Part shown: positions 34,790-43,849 of the stretch, one piece after another
Position numbering within the stretch: the stretch's first letter is position 1
Layout: each line of letters begins with the position of its first letter
Assembly: GCA_964556005.1 (NCBI GenBank)
Contig: CAZKUR010000020.1
Span: 1-57,258 of the forward strand
Reading direction: 5' to 3'
Length of the DNA: 57,258 nt
Source: CAZKUR01 sp964556005
GTDB lineage: Bacteria; Bacteroidota; Ignavibacteria; Ignavibacteriales; Ignavibacteriaceae
Translations under genes and position numbers: made by a program
The notes under the pieces: generated by a model
What the model was told of the DNA's origin: nothing
Databases searched by the model: none
The model's input: only the letters and a program-made list of their open reading frames with translations

Positions 34790-35308
34790 TTAACTTTTTT
34801 TATCAATCAGTTCTTTAAATTTCTTCAAGGTATCCGGGTCAGCACTATCGATAATATTTTTTAATTCGTTTTGAAGGACAACCATTTCAGCGGCTTTTTT
34901 TTCTTCAACGGTTGTATCCATCTTTAAAATATTTTTAACCGCGGCGATATAGTTATCCGGTTTAACCGGCTTCTCGAGATATATACCCGGTCCTGACATT
35001 GTTAAATCTTTTAAATCGGATTTACCAAGATCATCGCGTGCATGACCGGTGACAATTATAACCGGGATTTTCTGCCATTCTTTATGCTTCGTTAGTTCAT
35101 GGTATAATTTTGCACCTGATTTATGAGGCATTACTAGATCAAGCGATATTAAATCCGGGATTTGCATTTTTATTTTTTCCAGTGCAGCATCGCCGTCCTC
35201 TGCAGTAACAACATCAAATCCGGCTTCTATAAGTGCCGCCGATAAAAAATTTCTAACATCCGCTTCATCATCAACAACAAGAACTTTCTTTTTTATTATT
35301 TCCGGCAT
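34790..35308 (-). CDS. Receiver-only response regulator with C-terminal tail
   Basis: The 172-residue protein has a CheY-like receiver in residues 7-125: VVDDEAD acidic pocket (11-17), phospho-acceptor Asp57 in SLDLVMPHKSG, Thr in IVTGH and Lys in YLEKPVKP. A charged helical tail of about 40 residues follows (VEEKKAAEMVVLQNELKNII and on), with no DNA-binding domain. It lies 21 bases after the histidine kinase, so it is probably its partner. Output by protein interaction with the respiratory complex is inference. Confidence 0.88.
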   Translation of the reverse strand: MPEIIKKKVLVVDDEADVRNFLSAALIEAGFDVVTAEDGDAALEKIKMQIPDLISLDLVMPHKSGAKLYHELTKHKEWQKIPVIIVTGHARDDLGKSDLKDLTMSGPGIYLEKPVKPDNYIAAVKNILKMDTTVEEKKAAEMVVLQNELKNIIDSADPDTLKKFKELIDKKS

Positions 35309-35329
35309 GTTTAACTCCTATCATTAAAT

Positions 35330-36442
35330 TTAATTTTTCTTGGATTCTTTATACAATGCCATCAACCTTTCCCGGAGGAATTCCATTTTAAACGTAGCTC
35401 CTTTGCCTTTTTGTGAATCAACAGTAATCTTGCCTCCGTGTTCTTCTACAATTTTTCTGGTTGTCAACAAACCAAGCCCAGTTCCTCCGCCCCCTTTTGT
35501 TGTGAAAAAAGTAGTAAATATTTTTTTCTTGATTTCATAATCGATGCCGCTTCCGTTATCATGAACTTCAATAATCAGTCTATTCCTTTTCTCATACACT
35601 TTTATTAGAACTTTTGTACCTTTTTGTTCGGACATGAGACATGCATCTATAGCATTGGAGACAAGGTTTGTTAAACATGTATGAATACCTGCTTTATCAA
35701 ACGGCAATGGCTTAATCTTATCATCAAATTGCGGTATTAATTCAATACCGGATTGTGCGGCAACATCTTTATAAAGGTCGACAATCTCCAAAATAAGATC
35801 GACGGGATTACTCATCTCCAAATCAGGTATCCTGCCTTTTGAAAAGCTCAGAAAATCTTTGACAAGTGAAGTAGTCTTATCAAAATTTCTTTCGAGCATT
35901 TCCCAGCCCTGATTTATCATCTCCTTGTTATTCTTTTTTAAACCAAGGCTTACGATATATTTACCGCCTTCAAGCCCCATTAAAATATTTTTTATACTAT
36001 GGGCCAGCCCTGCAACAGTTTGACCGACTGCACCAAGCCTTTTTGTTTCGATTACTTTTTCTTCCAGCTTTTTCATCGGTGTAATATCACTGGATATTTC
36101 AATAACGTAATTTATATTATTGGCACCTTTTATAAGTGCAGAAGTCGTAACTACATAATAAATTTTTTGATCATGTTTCCCTATCCCTTGCTGATGCGAG
36201 CGATGGACTTTACCGTCTTTAAAAGTTTTTACTGCCGGACAGTTCAAGCATTTTGTTTTTCTTCGCTTGTAAATTGCATAACAGTGCTGATTTAAAGCAT
36301 CGCCGAAGTTTTCATGAAAAGCATCGTTCGCCCTAACTATCCTAAAATCTTTATTAATAACCGTAAGGTAACAGGGAACCCTATCAAAGAGTGTCTGATA
36401 TTCCTGCTTCCAAAGATTCTTATTATTAAATGACCCGGTCAT
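35330..36442 (-). CDS. Cytoplasmic PAS sensor histidine kinase
   Basis: The 370-residue protein lacks membrane segments. A PAS domain occupies residues 13-125 and contains Cys54, Cys65 and Cys68 (CYAIYKRRKTKCLNC), a Cx10CxxC pattern common in PAS proteins of anaerobes and well placed to sense redox state or bind metal. The phospho-acceptor His148 lies in VAGLAHSIKN, followed by an ATPase domain with LVSNAIDAC (N box), DNGSGI (G1) and GGGGTGLGL (G2). It sits 4 bases after one receiver gene and 21 bases before another, inside the Hmc-like operon. It likely reports redox or electron flow to the receivers. Confidence 0.9.
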   Translation of the reverse strand: MTGSFNNKNLWKQEYQTLFDRVPCYLTVINKDFRIVRANDAFHENFGDALNQHCYAIYKRRKTKCLNCPAVKTFKDGKVHRSHQQGIGKHDQKIYYVVTTSALIKGANNINYVIEISSDITPMKKLEEKVIETKRLGAVGQTVAGLAHSIKNILMGLEGGKYIVSLGLKKNNKEMINQGWEMLERNFDKTTSLVKDFLSFSKGRIPDLEMSNPVDLILEIVDLYKDVAAQSGIELIPQFDDKIKPLPFDKAGIHTCLTNLVSNAIDACLMSEQKGTKVLIKVYEKRNRLIIEVHDNGSGIDYEIKKKIFTTFFTTKGGGGTGLGLLTTRKIVEEHGGKITVDSQKGKGATFKMEFLRERLMALYKESKKN

Positions 36443-36446
36443 TGCT

Positions 36447-36833
36447 TTAATTCGTTAATTCTTCAATGTTTTTAATAAAACTTTTAATGTTTACCGGTTT
36501 TTCCATATAACATTTCGGCGGTTTAATGGATTCATCTTTTACGTACGAACGAAAATTAAACTTTTCCGATTCGATAATTCCGCTTACAATAATAACCGGT
36601 ATATTTTTGAATTCTTTTTCCTTCTGAAGCTTAATATAAAATGATATTCCCGTTTCATTAGGCATCACAATATCCAGGCAAATCAGGTCGGGAAGTATTT
36701 CTTTAACAAATTTCATTGCCGATTTTATATCACCGGCAGAATAAGCTTTATATCCATTCGATTCCAATACAGCGCTTAAATAAGCAACTACATCCGGTTC
36801 ATCATCAACAATTAATATTTTTTTTAACGACAT
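36447..36833 (-). CDS. Receiver-only response regulator (Hmc-like operon)
   Basis: The 128-residue protein is one CheY-like receiver with acidic pocket VDDEPD (9-14), phospho-acceptor Asp54 in CLDIVMPNETG and Lys in YMEKPVN. The gene starts 3 bases after the NrfD-cytochrome gene and stops 4 bases before the kinase, so all are translated from one mRNA. No output domain. D. vulgaris has the response regulator gene rrf1 next to hmc, a parallel arrangement, though homology between the two was not tested. Confidence 0.88.
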   Translation of the reverse strand: MSLKKILIVDDEPDVVAYLSAVLESNGYKAYSAGDIKSAMKFVKEILPDLICLDIVMPNETGISFYIKLQKEKEFKNIPVIIVSGIIESEKFNFRSYVKDESIKPPKCYMEKPVNIKSFIKNIEELTN

Positions 36834-36836
36834 AAC

Positions 36837-38771
36837 TCATTTCTTATCCTTATCCGCTATCTCCGGTTTAACGTCAGGCAGTATCACATTGTTAAAATGC
36901 GGCAAACTAATTTTCCAGTTAAGTCCTGCAGTTAAATTTTCAGGCAACTGTGTTTTATGACAGGTAGAACACAGAGCAAGATTAGGTTTATCTTTTACTA
37001 TTTTCGATTCTTTCATATGACAAGATACGCATAATTTATGAAGTGCATCTGTATATGACAGTATATAATAATTTTCAACGGAACTCTTTTTATTGATGGC
37101 AAATTTATAAGTAGTATGACAACTGGTGCAATGCTTTGCAGACTGCGCACTTCTATTCATTCCCGGTTTGTGGCAATCATCGCACCTTAATTTCGCTCCG
37201 TCACTTGATGTATGCCAATTGTGATTAAAGAAATCGACTTGAGTATACATCCTTGTATGACACTCCGAACAGTTGCTTAATTTTTCTCCTGGTATGCTTA
37301 GATGATGACATGCCGAACAACTATCGGTTCCCATCGACAACATATTATTAAAATTCCCATCACCAACCAGCGGATTTTTATGAGTACGAAGCCAGGCAAT
37401 ATGAGCTTCATGAGGAAATTTTACTAATTGGTCATCTCTGTTTCCGTTAACATATAAAGTATCAAAACCCGAAGCATGTGTTACTTTAAAATTTTCAATT
37501 CCCTTACTATGCAAATGTTTTCCCGGCATTAAAAACATTCCTACAGCAAAGCTGATAACAAAAGCAAGAGAATATTTTGTTAAACCGGAAACATCTGGGG
37601 TACCCAGCCAGGTTTTTGAAGAATAATCGAAAGAAGGAAGAGTATGTGGTAATGCATCAGGTTCTTTGGGTTGAAGATCCCAAACGTGAAAGTGTTCGAT
37701 TGCAAATAAGAATACCAATGCAGCAAAAGATACAATTCCAAGACTAATAAAAATTTCCGTCCATAAAGGAGTATAGGAACCTCCTGTAGCCCAAAGCATT
37801 GTCAATCCGCCGACATCAATTCGATTTAATACTACTCCGAATATTACCATGAAAGAACCAATCCATTGCACTTTGCTTTTACCGGCAAATTTCGGAACCG
37901 CAAACATCATAGCGGGAATTATGGTTGATATTAAAACTTCAACAATAAAAAGATTACTTTCCCAGCTTCCGTTAAATATTAATCCGAACTTACCCTCAGC
38001 AATAATGTCTATCATCTTAACCAGGAAATAAGTTGCTAACACCCATACAGCTGTTTTACATAGTTTGGCTACTAAATCAGTTTCAGGTTTACGTTTGAAA
38101 AGCCAGTGAGATACCAGGCTTTCAAAAGCAACCATCATTAAACCTAATGCAACAGCAGAAATAAAAAATTGGATGGGTAATATATAAGAATACCAGAGAG
38201 GATATACTTTAAAAGGCATTATTAAAAATAAGCTGCCCAGAGATGACTGATGCAGAGTTGAAAGCATTATCCCTAAGAGAACAAAAACAAAACGGAACTT
38301 CATAAGAAAATTTCTAATCCTTGCATAGCGGCTGAAACTTTCAAGCGGAACCGGACTGAACTCCAGCAGTAGTACGGTTGTATAAAGCATTACACACCAG
38401 CCGACTTCAAATAACGGCGAATGAGGATTCCAGAAAATTATCATATGCCAGATATTCCATGGTAATCCAAGGTCGACAAGTAAACTAAGAACAACAGCAA
38501 CATATCCTAAAAACGCTGTCAGCACCGCCGGTTTTACCAGGGGATGAAATTCTTCCCGCTTCATCATATAAAAGATAGCAGTAATTACAAAACCGCCTGC
38601 AGCTAATGCAACGCCTCCCATCACATCGAAACCAATCCATAATCCCCAGGGGGTTCTATCAGTAAGGTTGGTTGTAACGCCTAAACCAAAAATAAACCTA
38701 TTAAGTGCAATTGCTGCTGCAAATCCAGTTATTAGCCATAAGATTAGTTTTGTATTACGCACTCTATTCAT
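36837..38771 (-). CDS. NrfD-like membrane protein fused to a hexahaem cytochrome c (HmcC-HmcA-like)
   Basis: Residues 1 to about 420 form a polytopic NrfD / HmcC-like domain (TDRTPWGLWIGFDVMGGVAL near the start; about ten membrane segments). After the last segment (FVISFAVGMFLM) a domain of about 210 residues holds six CxxCH motifs: CSACH, CSECH, CDDCH, CTSCH, CVSCH and CSTCH, plus extra His. This part must be periplasmic for haem attachment. In D. vulgaris Hmc the cytochrome (HmcA, 16 haems) and NrfD subunit (HmcC) are separate; here they are one 644-residue chain. The gene overlaps the Fe-S subunit gene by 8 bases. It probably passes electrons between periplasmic donors and menaquinone. Confidence 0.88.
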   Translation of the reverse strand: MNRVRNTKLILWLITGFAAAIALNRFIFGLGVTTNLTDRTPWGLWIGFDVMGGVALAAGGFVITAIFYMMKREEFHPLVKPAVLTAFLGYVAVVLSLLVDLGLPWNIWHMIIFWNPHSPLFEVGWCVMLYTTVLLLEFSPVPLESFSRYARIRNFLMKFRFVFVLLGIMLSTLHQSSLGSLFLIMPFKVYPLWYSYILPIQFFISAVALGLMMVAFESLVSHWLFKRKPETDLVAKLCKTAVWVLATYFLVKMIDIIAEGKFGLIFNGSWESNLFIVEVLISTIIPAMMFAVPKFAGKSKVQWIGSFMVIFGVVLNRIDVGGLTMLWATGGSYTPLWTEIFISLGIVSFAALVFLFAIEHFHVWDLQPKEPDALPHTLPSFDYSSKTWLGTPDVSGLTKYSLAFVISFAVGMFLMPGKHLHSKGIENFKVTHASGFDTLYVNGNRDDQLVKFPHEAHIAWLRTHKNPLVGDGNFNNMLSMGTDSCSACHHLSIPGEKLSNCSECHTRMYTQVDFFNHNWHTSSDGAKLRCDDCHKPGMNRSAQSAKHCTSCHTTYKFAINKKSSVENYYILSYTDALHKLCVSCHMKESKIVKDKPNLALCSTCHKTQLPENLTAGLNWKISLPHFNNVILPDVKPEIADKDKK

Positions 38772-39555
38772 CTGCGGGTTCCTTCTTCTTATTTATAAAC
38801 CTATTTGGTTTATTTTGCTCTTTACTGTTTTCCATGCGGCGGCGAATAATCCAATTAAGGCCGAGCATTATTCCACCCATTCCGACAAATGCAAACGGAA
38901 CCGATTCCATAGCTGTTGCTGTTTTTTCAGGCAGCGGTTCGTTGCCGAGCTTTGTCGGGTATGAAAGAAATCCGAGGTCGATATCAGATAGATATAAAAC
39001 TGAAGTTCCGCCAACTTCATGCTCACCCCAAACTTTGTTTATGTATTTACCCGGATTTTCTTTAATTCTCTTGTGAGCTATCTTTAACAATTCGGACCTT
39101 TCACCGAAAATTGTAGCCTGCTGAGGACAAACTGTTGTACAAGCAGGCTGCTCACCTTCTTTAATTCTATCATAACAAAGAATACACTTTTCAACATACG
39201 GAACTGCTTTGTCCCACTCATAACGCGGTATTCCAAAAGGACATGCCATCATACAATAGCGGCAGCCCAAACATTTACTGCTGTCATAAACTACAGCACC
39301 AATCTTTGTTTTATGCATCGCACCAACCGGGCAAACAGAAGCACATGCTGGTTCAAGGCAATGACGGCATTGTTTTCTAACATAACGGTTATTTTCTTTT
39401 CTAATTATCGATGTCCAATTTTCTGCCGAAAGGCCGTCGTTCTTCTGCCATATTCTTGGCTCATCAGCTTCGAGATGGTGTGTTTCTTTACATGCGGAAA
39501 CACATTTGAGGCAGCCTATACATTTTGTAACATCTGTTAAAATTCCTTTGCTCAA
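38764..39555 (-). CDS. Four-cluster ferredoxin-like subunit with C-terminal membrane anchor (HmcB-like)
   Basis: The 263-residue protein has four Cys groups: CIGCLKCVSACKETHH at 12-27, CRHCLEPACASVCP, CLGCRYCMMACPFG and CILCYDRIKEGEQPACTTVC, as in HmcB / DsrO / HybA proteins. A hydrophobic helix near residue 225 (FAFVGMGGIMLGLNWII) is followed by a basic tail. Unlike DsrO at 16158-16961, it has no Tat or Sec signal, and the start cannot move upstream without deep overlap with the neighbour (it now overlaps by 4 bases). This leaves its side of the membrane uncertain. It should connect the haem domain to the NrfD part or face the cytoplasm. Confidence 0.82.
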   Translation of the reverse strand: MSKGILTDVTKCIGCLKCVSACKETHHLEADEPRIWQKNDGLSAENWTSIIRKENNRYVRKQCRHCLEPACASVCPVGAMHKTKIGAVVYDSSKCLGCRYCMMACPFGIPRYEWDKAVPYVEKCILCYDRIKEGEQPACTTVCPQQATIFGERSELLKIAHKRIKENPGKYINKVWGEHEVGGTSVLYLSDIDLGFLSYPTKLGNEPLPEKTATAMESVPFAFVGMGGIMLGLNWIIRRRMENSKEQNKPNRFINKKKEPADE

Positions 39556-40256
39556 ACCGGTGCTCCTTTTTTATTTAATGTTGTGCAAATGTCATCATCC
39601 GTATTGGGTGGAAATTTCCAGGCTAAAGCTGAAACAAGCTGGGATAAAGGTTCAAGAACGCAATGTGCTAATTTTGAAAAAGGTAGAAGTATAAAAATCA
39701 ATTCACCCGACAAAACATGAACAAGCATAAAGAACTGATAATTTTGAGGACTGATATTTAAATTAGCGCAAATAAATCCTGTAGTAAACGGAATTAGCAA
39801 AAGAAGCAGCCAGAGATAATCCTGCTTTCTACTTAACTGTCTTGTTTGTTTAATAACAAGTCTCCCGATAAAAAGCGAAACCGCAAAAACAATTGTTCCT
39901 ATAGTTAACCAGAAAGCCCAGCCAAATGGAAGCGCAGGCCATGAAACTCCAATCGCTCCTTTCCAAAGCTGAATGTGAGTGTATAAGAAAATAGGTACTA
40001 TTATCAATCCGATATGAAAGAGTATAGATAAAATTGAATAAATCCGGAAATCGTGTGAAATTCTTTTCGCCGGAAAAATCCATTCCCATGTACGGCCGAG
40101 AATTAATTTCCAGGGCATTTTTTTGTCGTCGGTTTTTTTATACGCCCGGTAGGCAGCCCATAGGTCTATAAATATAATCCTTGCTAAACCAAGTATCATT
40201 ATTGCAAAACAAAGACGAAATAACGGGCCGCGTGCAAAATCAAGTATAGCTCCCAT
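39552..40256 (-). CDS. NarI-like cytochrome b subunit (HmcE-like)
   Basis: I choose the ATG at 40256 (MGAILDFARGPLFRLC) because AAGGAGG lies just upstream, whereas the longer start at 40283 would overlap the previous gene by 26 bases; 234 residues. Five hydrophobic segments with membrane His (ILSILFHIGLIIVPIFLYTH; FMLVHVLSGELIFILLPFSK) match NarI / HmcE / DsrM proteins that bind haem b. Stop and start are almost joined to the HdrD-like gene upstream, so the products form a pair like DsrM-DsrK. Confidence 0.84.
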   Translation of the reverse strand: MGAILDFARGPLFRLCFAIMILGLARIIFIDLWAAYRAYKKTDDKKMPWKLILGRTWEWIFPAKRISHDFRIYSILSILFHIGLIIVPIFLYTHIQLWKGAIGVSWPALPFGWAFWLTIGTIVFAVSLFIGRLVIKQTRQLSRKQDYLWLLLLLIPFTTGFICANLNISPQNYQFFMLVHVLSGELIFILLPFSKLAHCVLEPLSQLVSALAWKFPPNTDDDICTTLNKKGAPV

Positions 40257-40257
40257 A

Positions 40258-41742
40258 TTACTTTTCCTCCTTACCCGTTTCATCTTGATTACCGGCAGGC
40301 TGCTCTTCTTTATTAACTATTTGGGAATCATCAAAAATAATTGCTTTGTAAATTAAATCATGCAGCCCGACTACCTGGCAGTCTATTTTCTGGTCCTCGA
40401 CTAATTCTCTTAATTGTTTTTTACAATTAGCGCATGGTGCTACCAAAATTTCGCATCCCGATTTTCGAATCTGTTCGGCTTTTAATCTGCCGCCGACAGT
40501 TGTTCTGTAAGATCTTATCTCATCTATTGAAACGGTACCCCCTCCTCCGCCGCAGCATATATTATTATCACCGTTAGGAGTCATTTCAACATAATTCTTA
40601 CAAAATGCTTTTAATACTTCACGAGGCTGATTTACTATCCATCGGTTCCTGGCAAAGTTGCAGGGATCATGGTATGCAACTTTTTCAGTAACAACATTTG
40701 GATCAAGTTTTAACCTGCCGTCTTTCCAGGCTTTGTGTGTGTATTCTAAAATACTCACAACAGGCAGCGCATCTTTACCGCCGCAATACACCGGCATAAA
40801 AGATTTAGCCGACCGCGAAGCATGACCGCATTCACCGATAAGCACTTTATTACCGTCTAATCTTTTAGTTTCCGCATCGACATGTTTAATAACTCTCTCG
40901 AGTATTCTATCGCTGTAAAATAAACCGTAATTGATTCCATCGTAATAACCGGTTCCAATAGTCCAGGGATCACCAGTTGCGGTAAAAACTGCAGCTATTC
41001 CCATCAGAGTTTCGGCTTCCATTAGATAATCGCTGACAGCAGGGAAAAAAACATATTCGCTGCCTTCAACATCTACCGGAAATTTTATTTTTACTGATTT
41101 TTCTTCGAACATATCGTCTTCGAGAAACTCAAGAGTATCCTGTAATGCAGGTACTGGAATAGCGGAAGTATTTTTTGTCTGACCTTCGAGTTGTTCTCTT
41201 GTACTGACAACCAATGCACGAGGTGCAATTCCGATTTCACTTAATATGTAACGTGCTAAATGTGTTATTAAACCATGGTCAATTCCCATAGGACATTCCA
41301 AAACACACCGCCTGCATGCAGTACAGTTCCAGTAGCTGTCTGCCATTTGCTGGATTTTTTCATCCGTTAGATAACCTCTACCGGAAATACGTCCTTTTAA
41401 TAATCCGCCAATAGTAAAATGACGTTTGTAAACATCTATTAAAAGTTCGGAACGGCGGCAAGGAATATCTTCCGGGTTTCCGGTAGCCTGGTAAATCTGG
41501 CAGGTAGTCGCACAACGGGAACATCTCGAAACAACACGGGCATAATGATCCAGTGCCATTCTATAATTAGAATGTTTTAGGATTGCTGCAAAAGCTTCTA
41601 AAAAACGGCGCGGGCGATCATTAACATCGTATTCTTCAACATGATAGCGAACATTCAGTTTTTGTTTTTCAATTACTTCCGGTTTCTTTACGGATTTAAA
41701 TGCCTTTATGCGTTCTTCACTATTTATTTGAGTAGTTTTCAT
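40258..41742 (-). CDS. HdrD/DsrK-like iron-sulfur protein (HmcF-like)
   Basis: The 494-residue cytoplasmic protein has Cys groups CSRCATTCQIYQATGNPEDI near 72-91 and CTACRRCVLECPMGIDHGL near 143-161 for 4Fe-4S clusters, then CCG-type motifs HDPCNFARNR, NNICCGGGGG and VAPCANCKKQL. It starts the Hmc-like operon. The order HdrD-like, NarI-like, ferredoxin-like, NrfD-cytochrome mirrors the hmcF-E-B-C(A) set of sulfate reducers. A role in transmembrane electron exchange between periplasmic cytochrome, menaquinone and a cytoplasmic disulfide is likely from family knowledge. Confidence 0.86.
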   Translation of the reverse strand: MKTTQINSEERIKAFKSVKKPEVIEKQKLNVRYHVEEYDVNDRPRRFLEAFAAILKHSNYRMALDHYARVVSRCSRCATTCQIYQATGNPEDIPCRRSELLIDVYKRHFTIGGLLKGRISGRGYLTDEKIQQMADSYWNCTACRRCVLECPMGIDHGLITHLARYILSEIGIAPRALVVSTREQLEGQTKNTSAIPVPALQDTLEFLEDDMFEEKSVKIKFPVDVEGSEYVFFPAVSDYLMEAETLMGIAAVFTATGDPWTIGTGYYDGINYGLFYSDRILERVIKHVDAETKRLDGNKVLIGECGHASRSAKSFMPVYCGGKDALPVVSILEYTHKAWKDGRLKLDPNVVTEKVAYHDPCNFARNRWIVNQPREVLKAFCKNYVEMTPNGDNNICCGGGGGTVSIDEIRSYRTTVGGRLKAEQIRKSGCEILVAPCANCKKQLRELVEDQKIDCQVVGLHDLIYKAIIFDDSQIVNKEEQPAGNQDETGKEEK

Positions 41743-41781
41743 GTACCTTCCATTTATTCAGTCGTATAAATTTATTAATTG

Positions 41782-41839
41782 AAAAGGCATAAACAAGCCG
41801 ATAAAATAATTTGTATTCTATTTGTTGTTCATGCCTTTT
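41782..41839 (-). terminator. Long hairpin after hppA, probable terminator
   Basis: AAAAGGCATAAACAA (41782-41796) and TTGTTCATGCCTTTT (41825-41839) pair over 15 positions with one mismatch around a 28-base AT-rich loop. On the minus strand the second arm ends in CCTTTTC followed by AT-rich DNA. It begins 7 bases past the hppA stop, so it most likely ends hppA transcription, though the T-run is short. Confidence 0.6.
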
Positions 41840-41845
41840 ACGAAA

Positions 41846-43849
41846 TCATTTAAATAAACTTGAGATTAAACTGCCAATCTCATGAGAGTACTTGAAAAAT
41901 ACCGGAGCAAACACTAATGAAACAACAGACATCAATTTTATCAATATATTCATCGATGGGCCTGTTGTATCTTTAAAAGGATCACCTACGGTATCGCCAA
42001 CAACTGCGGCAGCATGAGTTGCTGTACCTTTACCGCCTAAGTTACCTTCTTCGATCCATTTTTTGGAATTATCCCAGGCAGCTCCTCCGTTTGCCATCAT
42101 GATACCGAGCAGCACACCGGTTGCAGTTGCACCTGCTAAAAATCCGCCGAGAGTTTCAACACCTAAAAATAATCCTATTAATATCGGCACTATTACTGCT
42201 AAAAGTCCGGGAAGAATCATTTCTTTCAAAGCGCCTTTGGTAACAATATCTACGCAAGTCGCTGTATCGGGTTTTGCTTTTCCTTCTAACAAACCGACGA
42301 TTTCTTTAAATTGTCTCCTTATTTCTATCACCATTTTATCAGCGGTTTTTCCAACAGCTTTCAATGTTAGTGCTGCGATAATAAACGGCATTAATGCCCC
42401 AATCAATAACCCCACAACAGGCATATGCCTTGTTAAATCAATTGCATCAAGATGTACTGATTTTTGAAATGCAGAAAAGAGACCCAAAGCAGTTAAAGCA
42501 GCAGAACCAATCGCAAAACCTTTTCCTATTGCGGCAGTTGTATTGCCAAGGGAATCAAGCTTATCTGTAATTTTTCTTACATCTTTTCCAAGCCCGGCCA
42601 TTTCGGCAATTCCGCCGGCATTGTCTGCAATAGGGCCATAAGAATCAGTCGACATTACAATTCCAATAGTAGCAAGCATTCCGACGGCCGCAAGCGCTAT
42701 TCCATATAGACCGCTTAAATTGAATGCTATGATAATTGAAACCGCTATAGTTATAATCGGAAGAATCGTACTTTCAAAACCAACGGCAAGTCCGGTTATT
42801 ATTGTAGTTGCAGGCCCCGATTGTGAACTTTTTGCAATGCTTTTTATTGGTGAGCCGGAGGTATAAAATTCACTTTCGATACCAATTAAGATTCCACATA
42901 TCAACCCGGTAATAACAACCCAAAATTCATTTAAGCTTCCAACAACAATTTTGGATGCAAAATAACTTCCAATAATAAAAATAATACCAGCAACATAAGT
43001 TGTATTTCTTAAAGCTGTTTGCGGATTCATTTTTTTAAGTATATTTATAGAAAATATACCGATAAGTGAAGCGATTAATCCAATTGTTATAAACACAATA
43101 GGAAGCGCCGAATATTCAAAAGACATTTGCGAAAAAGTAGCACCAATTGCGATTGTAGCTACAACCGAACCCACGTAAGATTCAAAAAGATCGGCGCCCA
43201 TTCCGGCGGTATCACCAACATTATCGCCGACGTTATCGGCAATAACTCCGGGATTACGCGGGTCATCTTCAGGAATTCCGGCTTCAACTTTACCGACTAA
43301 GTCCGCGCCCACATCAGCACTTTTTGTATAAATGCCGCCGCCGACTCTTGCAAACAGCGCTATTGAAGAGGCACCGAGTGCATAGCCGCTTATAATTTCC
43401 GGATTTTTAGTAAAGAAGAAAACAAGGCCAAGCCCAACCACTCCGATTGCAGCTACAGAAATTCCCATTACCGAACCGCCTAAAAATGCAGTAAGTAATG
43501 CTTGCGGCGAACCTCCAGTTACTGCAGACTGACAGCTTCTGCTGCTGCTTCTTGTAGATGCCTGCATTCCGAAAAAACCGGCAAGCATCGAAGAAATTCC
43601 GCCGCTAACGTAAGCAATACCTGTACCTAAAGATAAAAATACTACAAGCACGATAAAAACTACTATCATAAAGATCGCAATTATCCCGTACTCTCTTTTT
43701 AAAAAGACCATAGCGCCGATATGAATTTGTTCGGCAATTGAACGCATTTTTTCATTTCCTGCATCCCTCCTCATTACTAATTTGTAAATTAGTAAAGCAA
43801 AGAGAAGACCTATCACTCCAATGATGGGTATCCATAAAAGTATATTCAT
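41846..43849 (-). CDS. hppA: Membrane-bound ion-translocating pyrophosphatase, K+-dependent type
   Basis: The 667-residue, roughly 16-helix protein pumps H+ (or Na+) while hydrolysing pyrophosphate. Key PPi/Mg sites are visible: DVGADLVGKVEAGIPEDDPR and DNVGDNVGDTAGMGADLFE, then the late DNSKKWIEEGNLGGKG and GDTVGDPFKDTTGPS motifs. The GNTTAAIGKGFAIGSA segment has Ala where K+-independent enzymes carry Lys, so it should be of the K+-dependent type; H+ versus Na+ cannot be settled by eye. It lies beside the respiratory genes and apart from sat, but can recover energy from pyrophosphate made by Sat. Confidence 0.94.
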   Translation of the reverse strand: MNILLWIPIIGVIGLLFALLIYKLVMRRDAGNEKMRSIAEQIHIGAMVFLKREYGIIAIFMIVVFIVLVVFLSLGTGIAYVSGGISSMLAGFFGMQASTRSSSRSCQSAVTGGSPQALLTAFLGGSVMGISVAAIGVVGLGLVFFFTKNPEIISGYALGASSIALFARVGGGIYTKSADVGADLVGKVEAGIPEDDPRNPGVIADNVGDNVGDTAGMGADLFESYVGSVVATIAIGATFSQMSFEYSALPIVFITIGLIASLIGIFSINILKKMNPQTALRNTTYVAGIIFIIGSYFASKIVVGSLNEFWVVITGLICGILIGIESEFYTSGSPIKSIAKSSQSGPATTIITGLAVGFESTILPIITIAVSIIIAFNLSGLYGIALAAVGMLATIGIVMSTDSYGPIADNAGGIAEMAGLGKDVRKITDKLDSLGNTTAAIGKGFAIGSAALTALGLFSAFQKSVHLDAIDLTRHMPVVGLLIGALMPFIIAALTLKAVGKTADKMVIEIRRQFKEIVGLLEGKAKPDTATCVDIVTKGALKEMILPGLLAVIVPILIGLFLGVETLGGFLAGATATGVLLGIMMANGGAAWDNSKKWIEEGNLGGKGTATHAAAVVGDTVGDPFKDTTGPSMNILIKLMSVVSLVFAPVFFKYSHEIGSLISSLFK

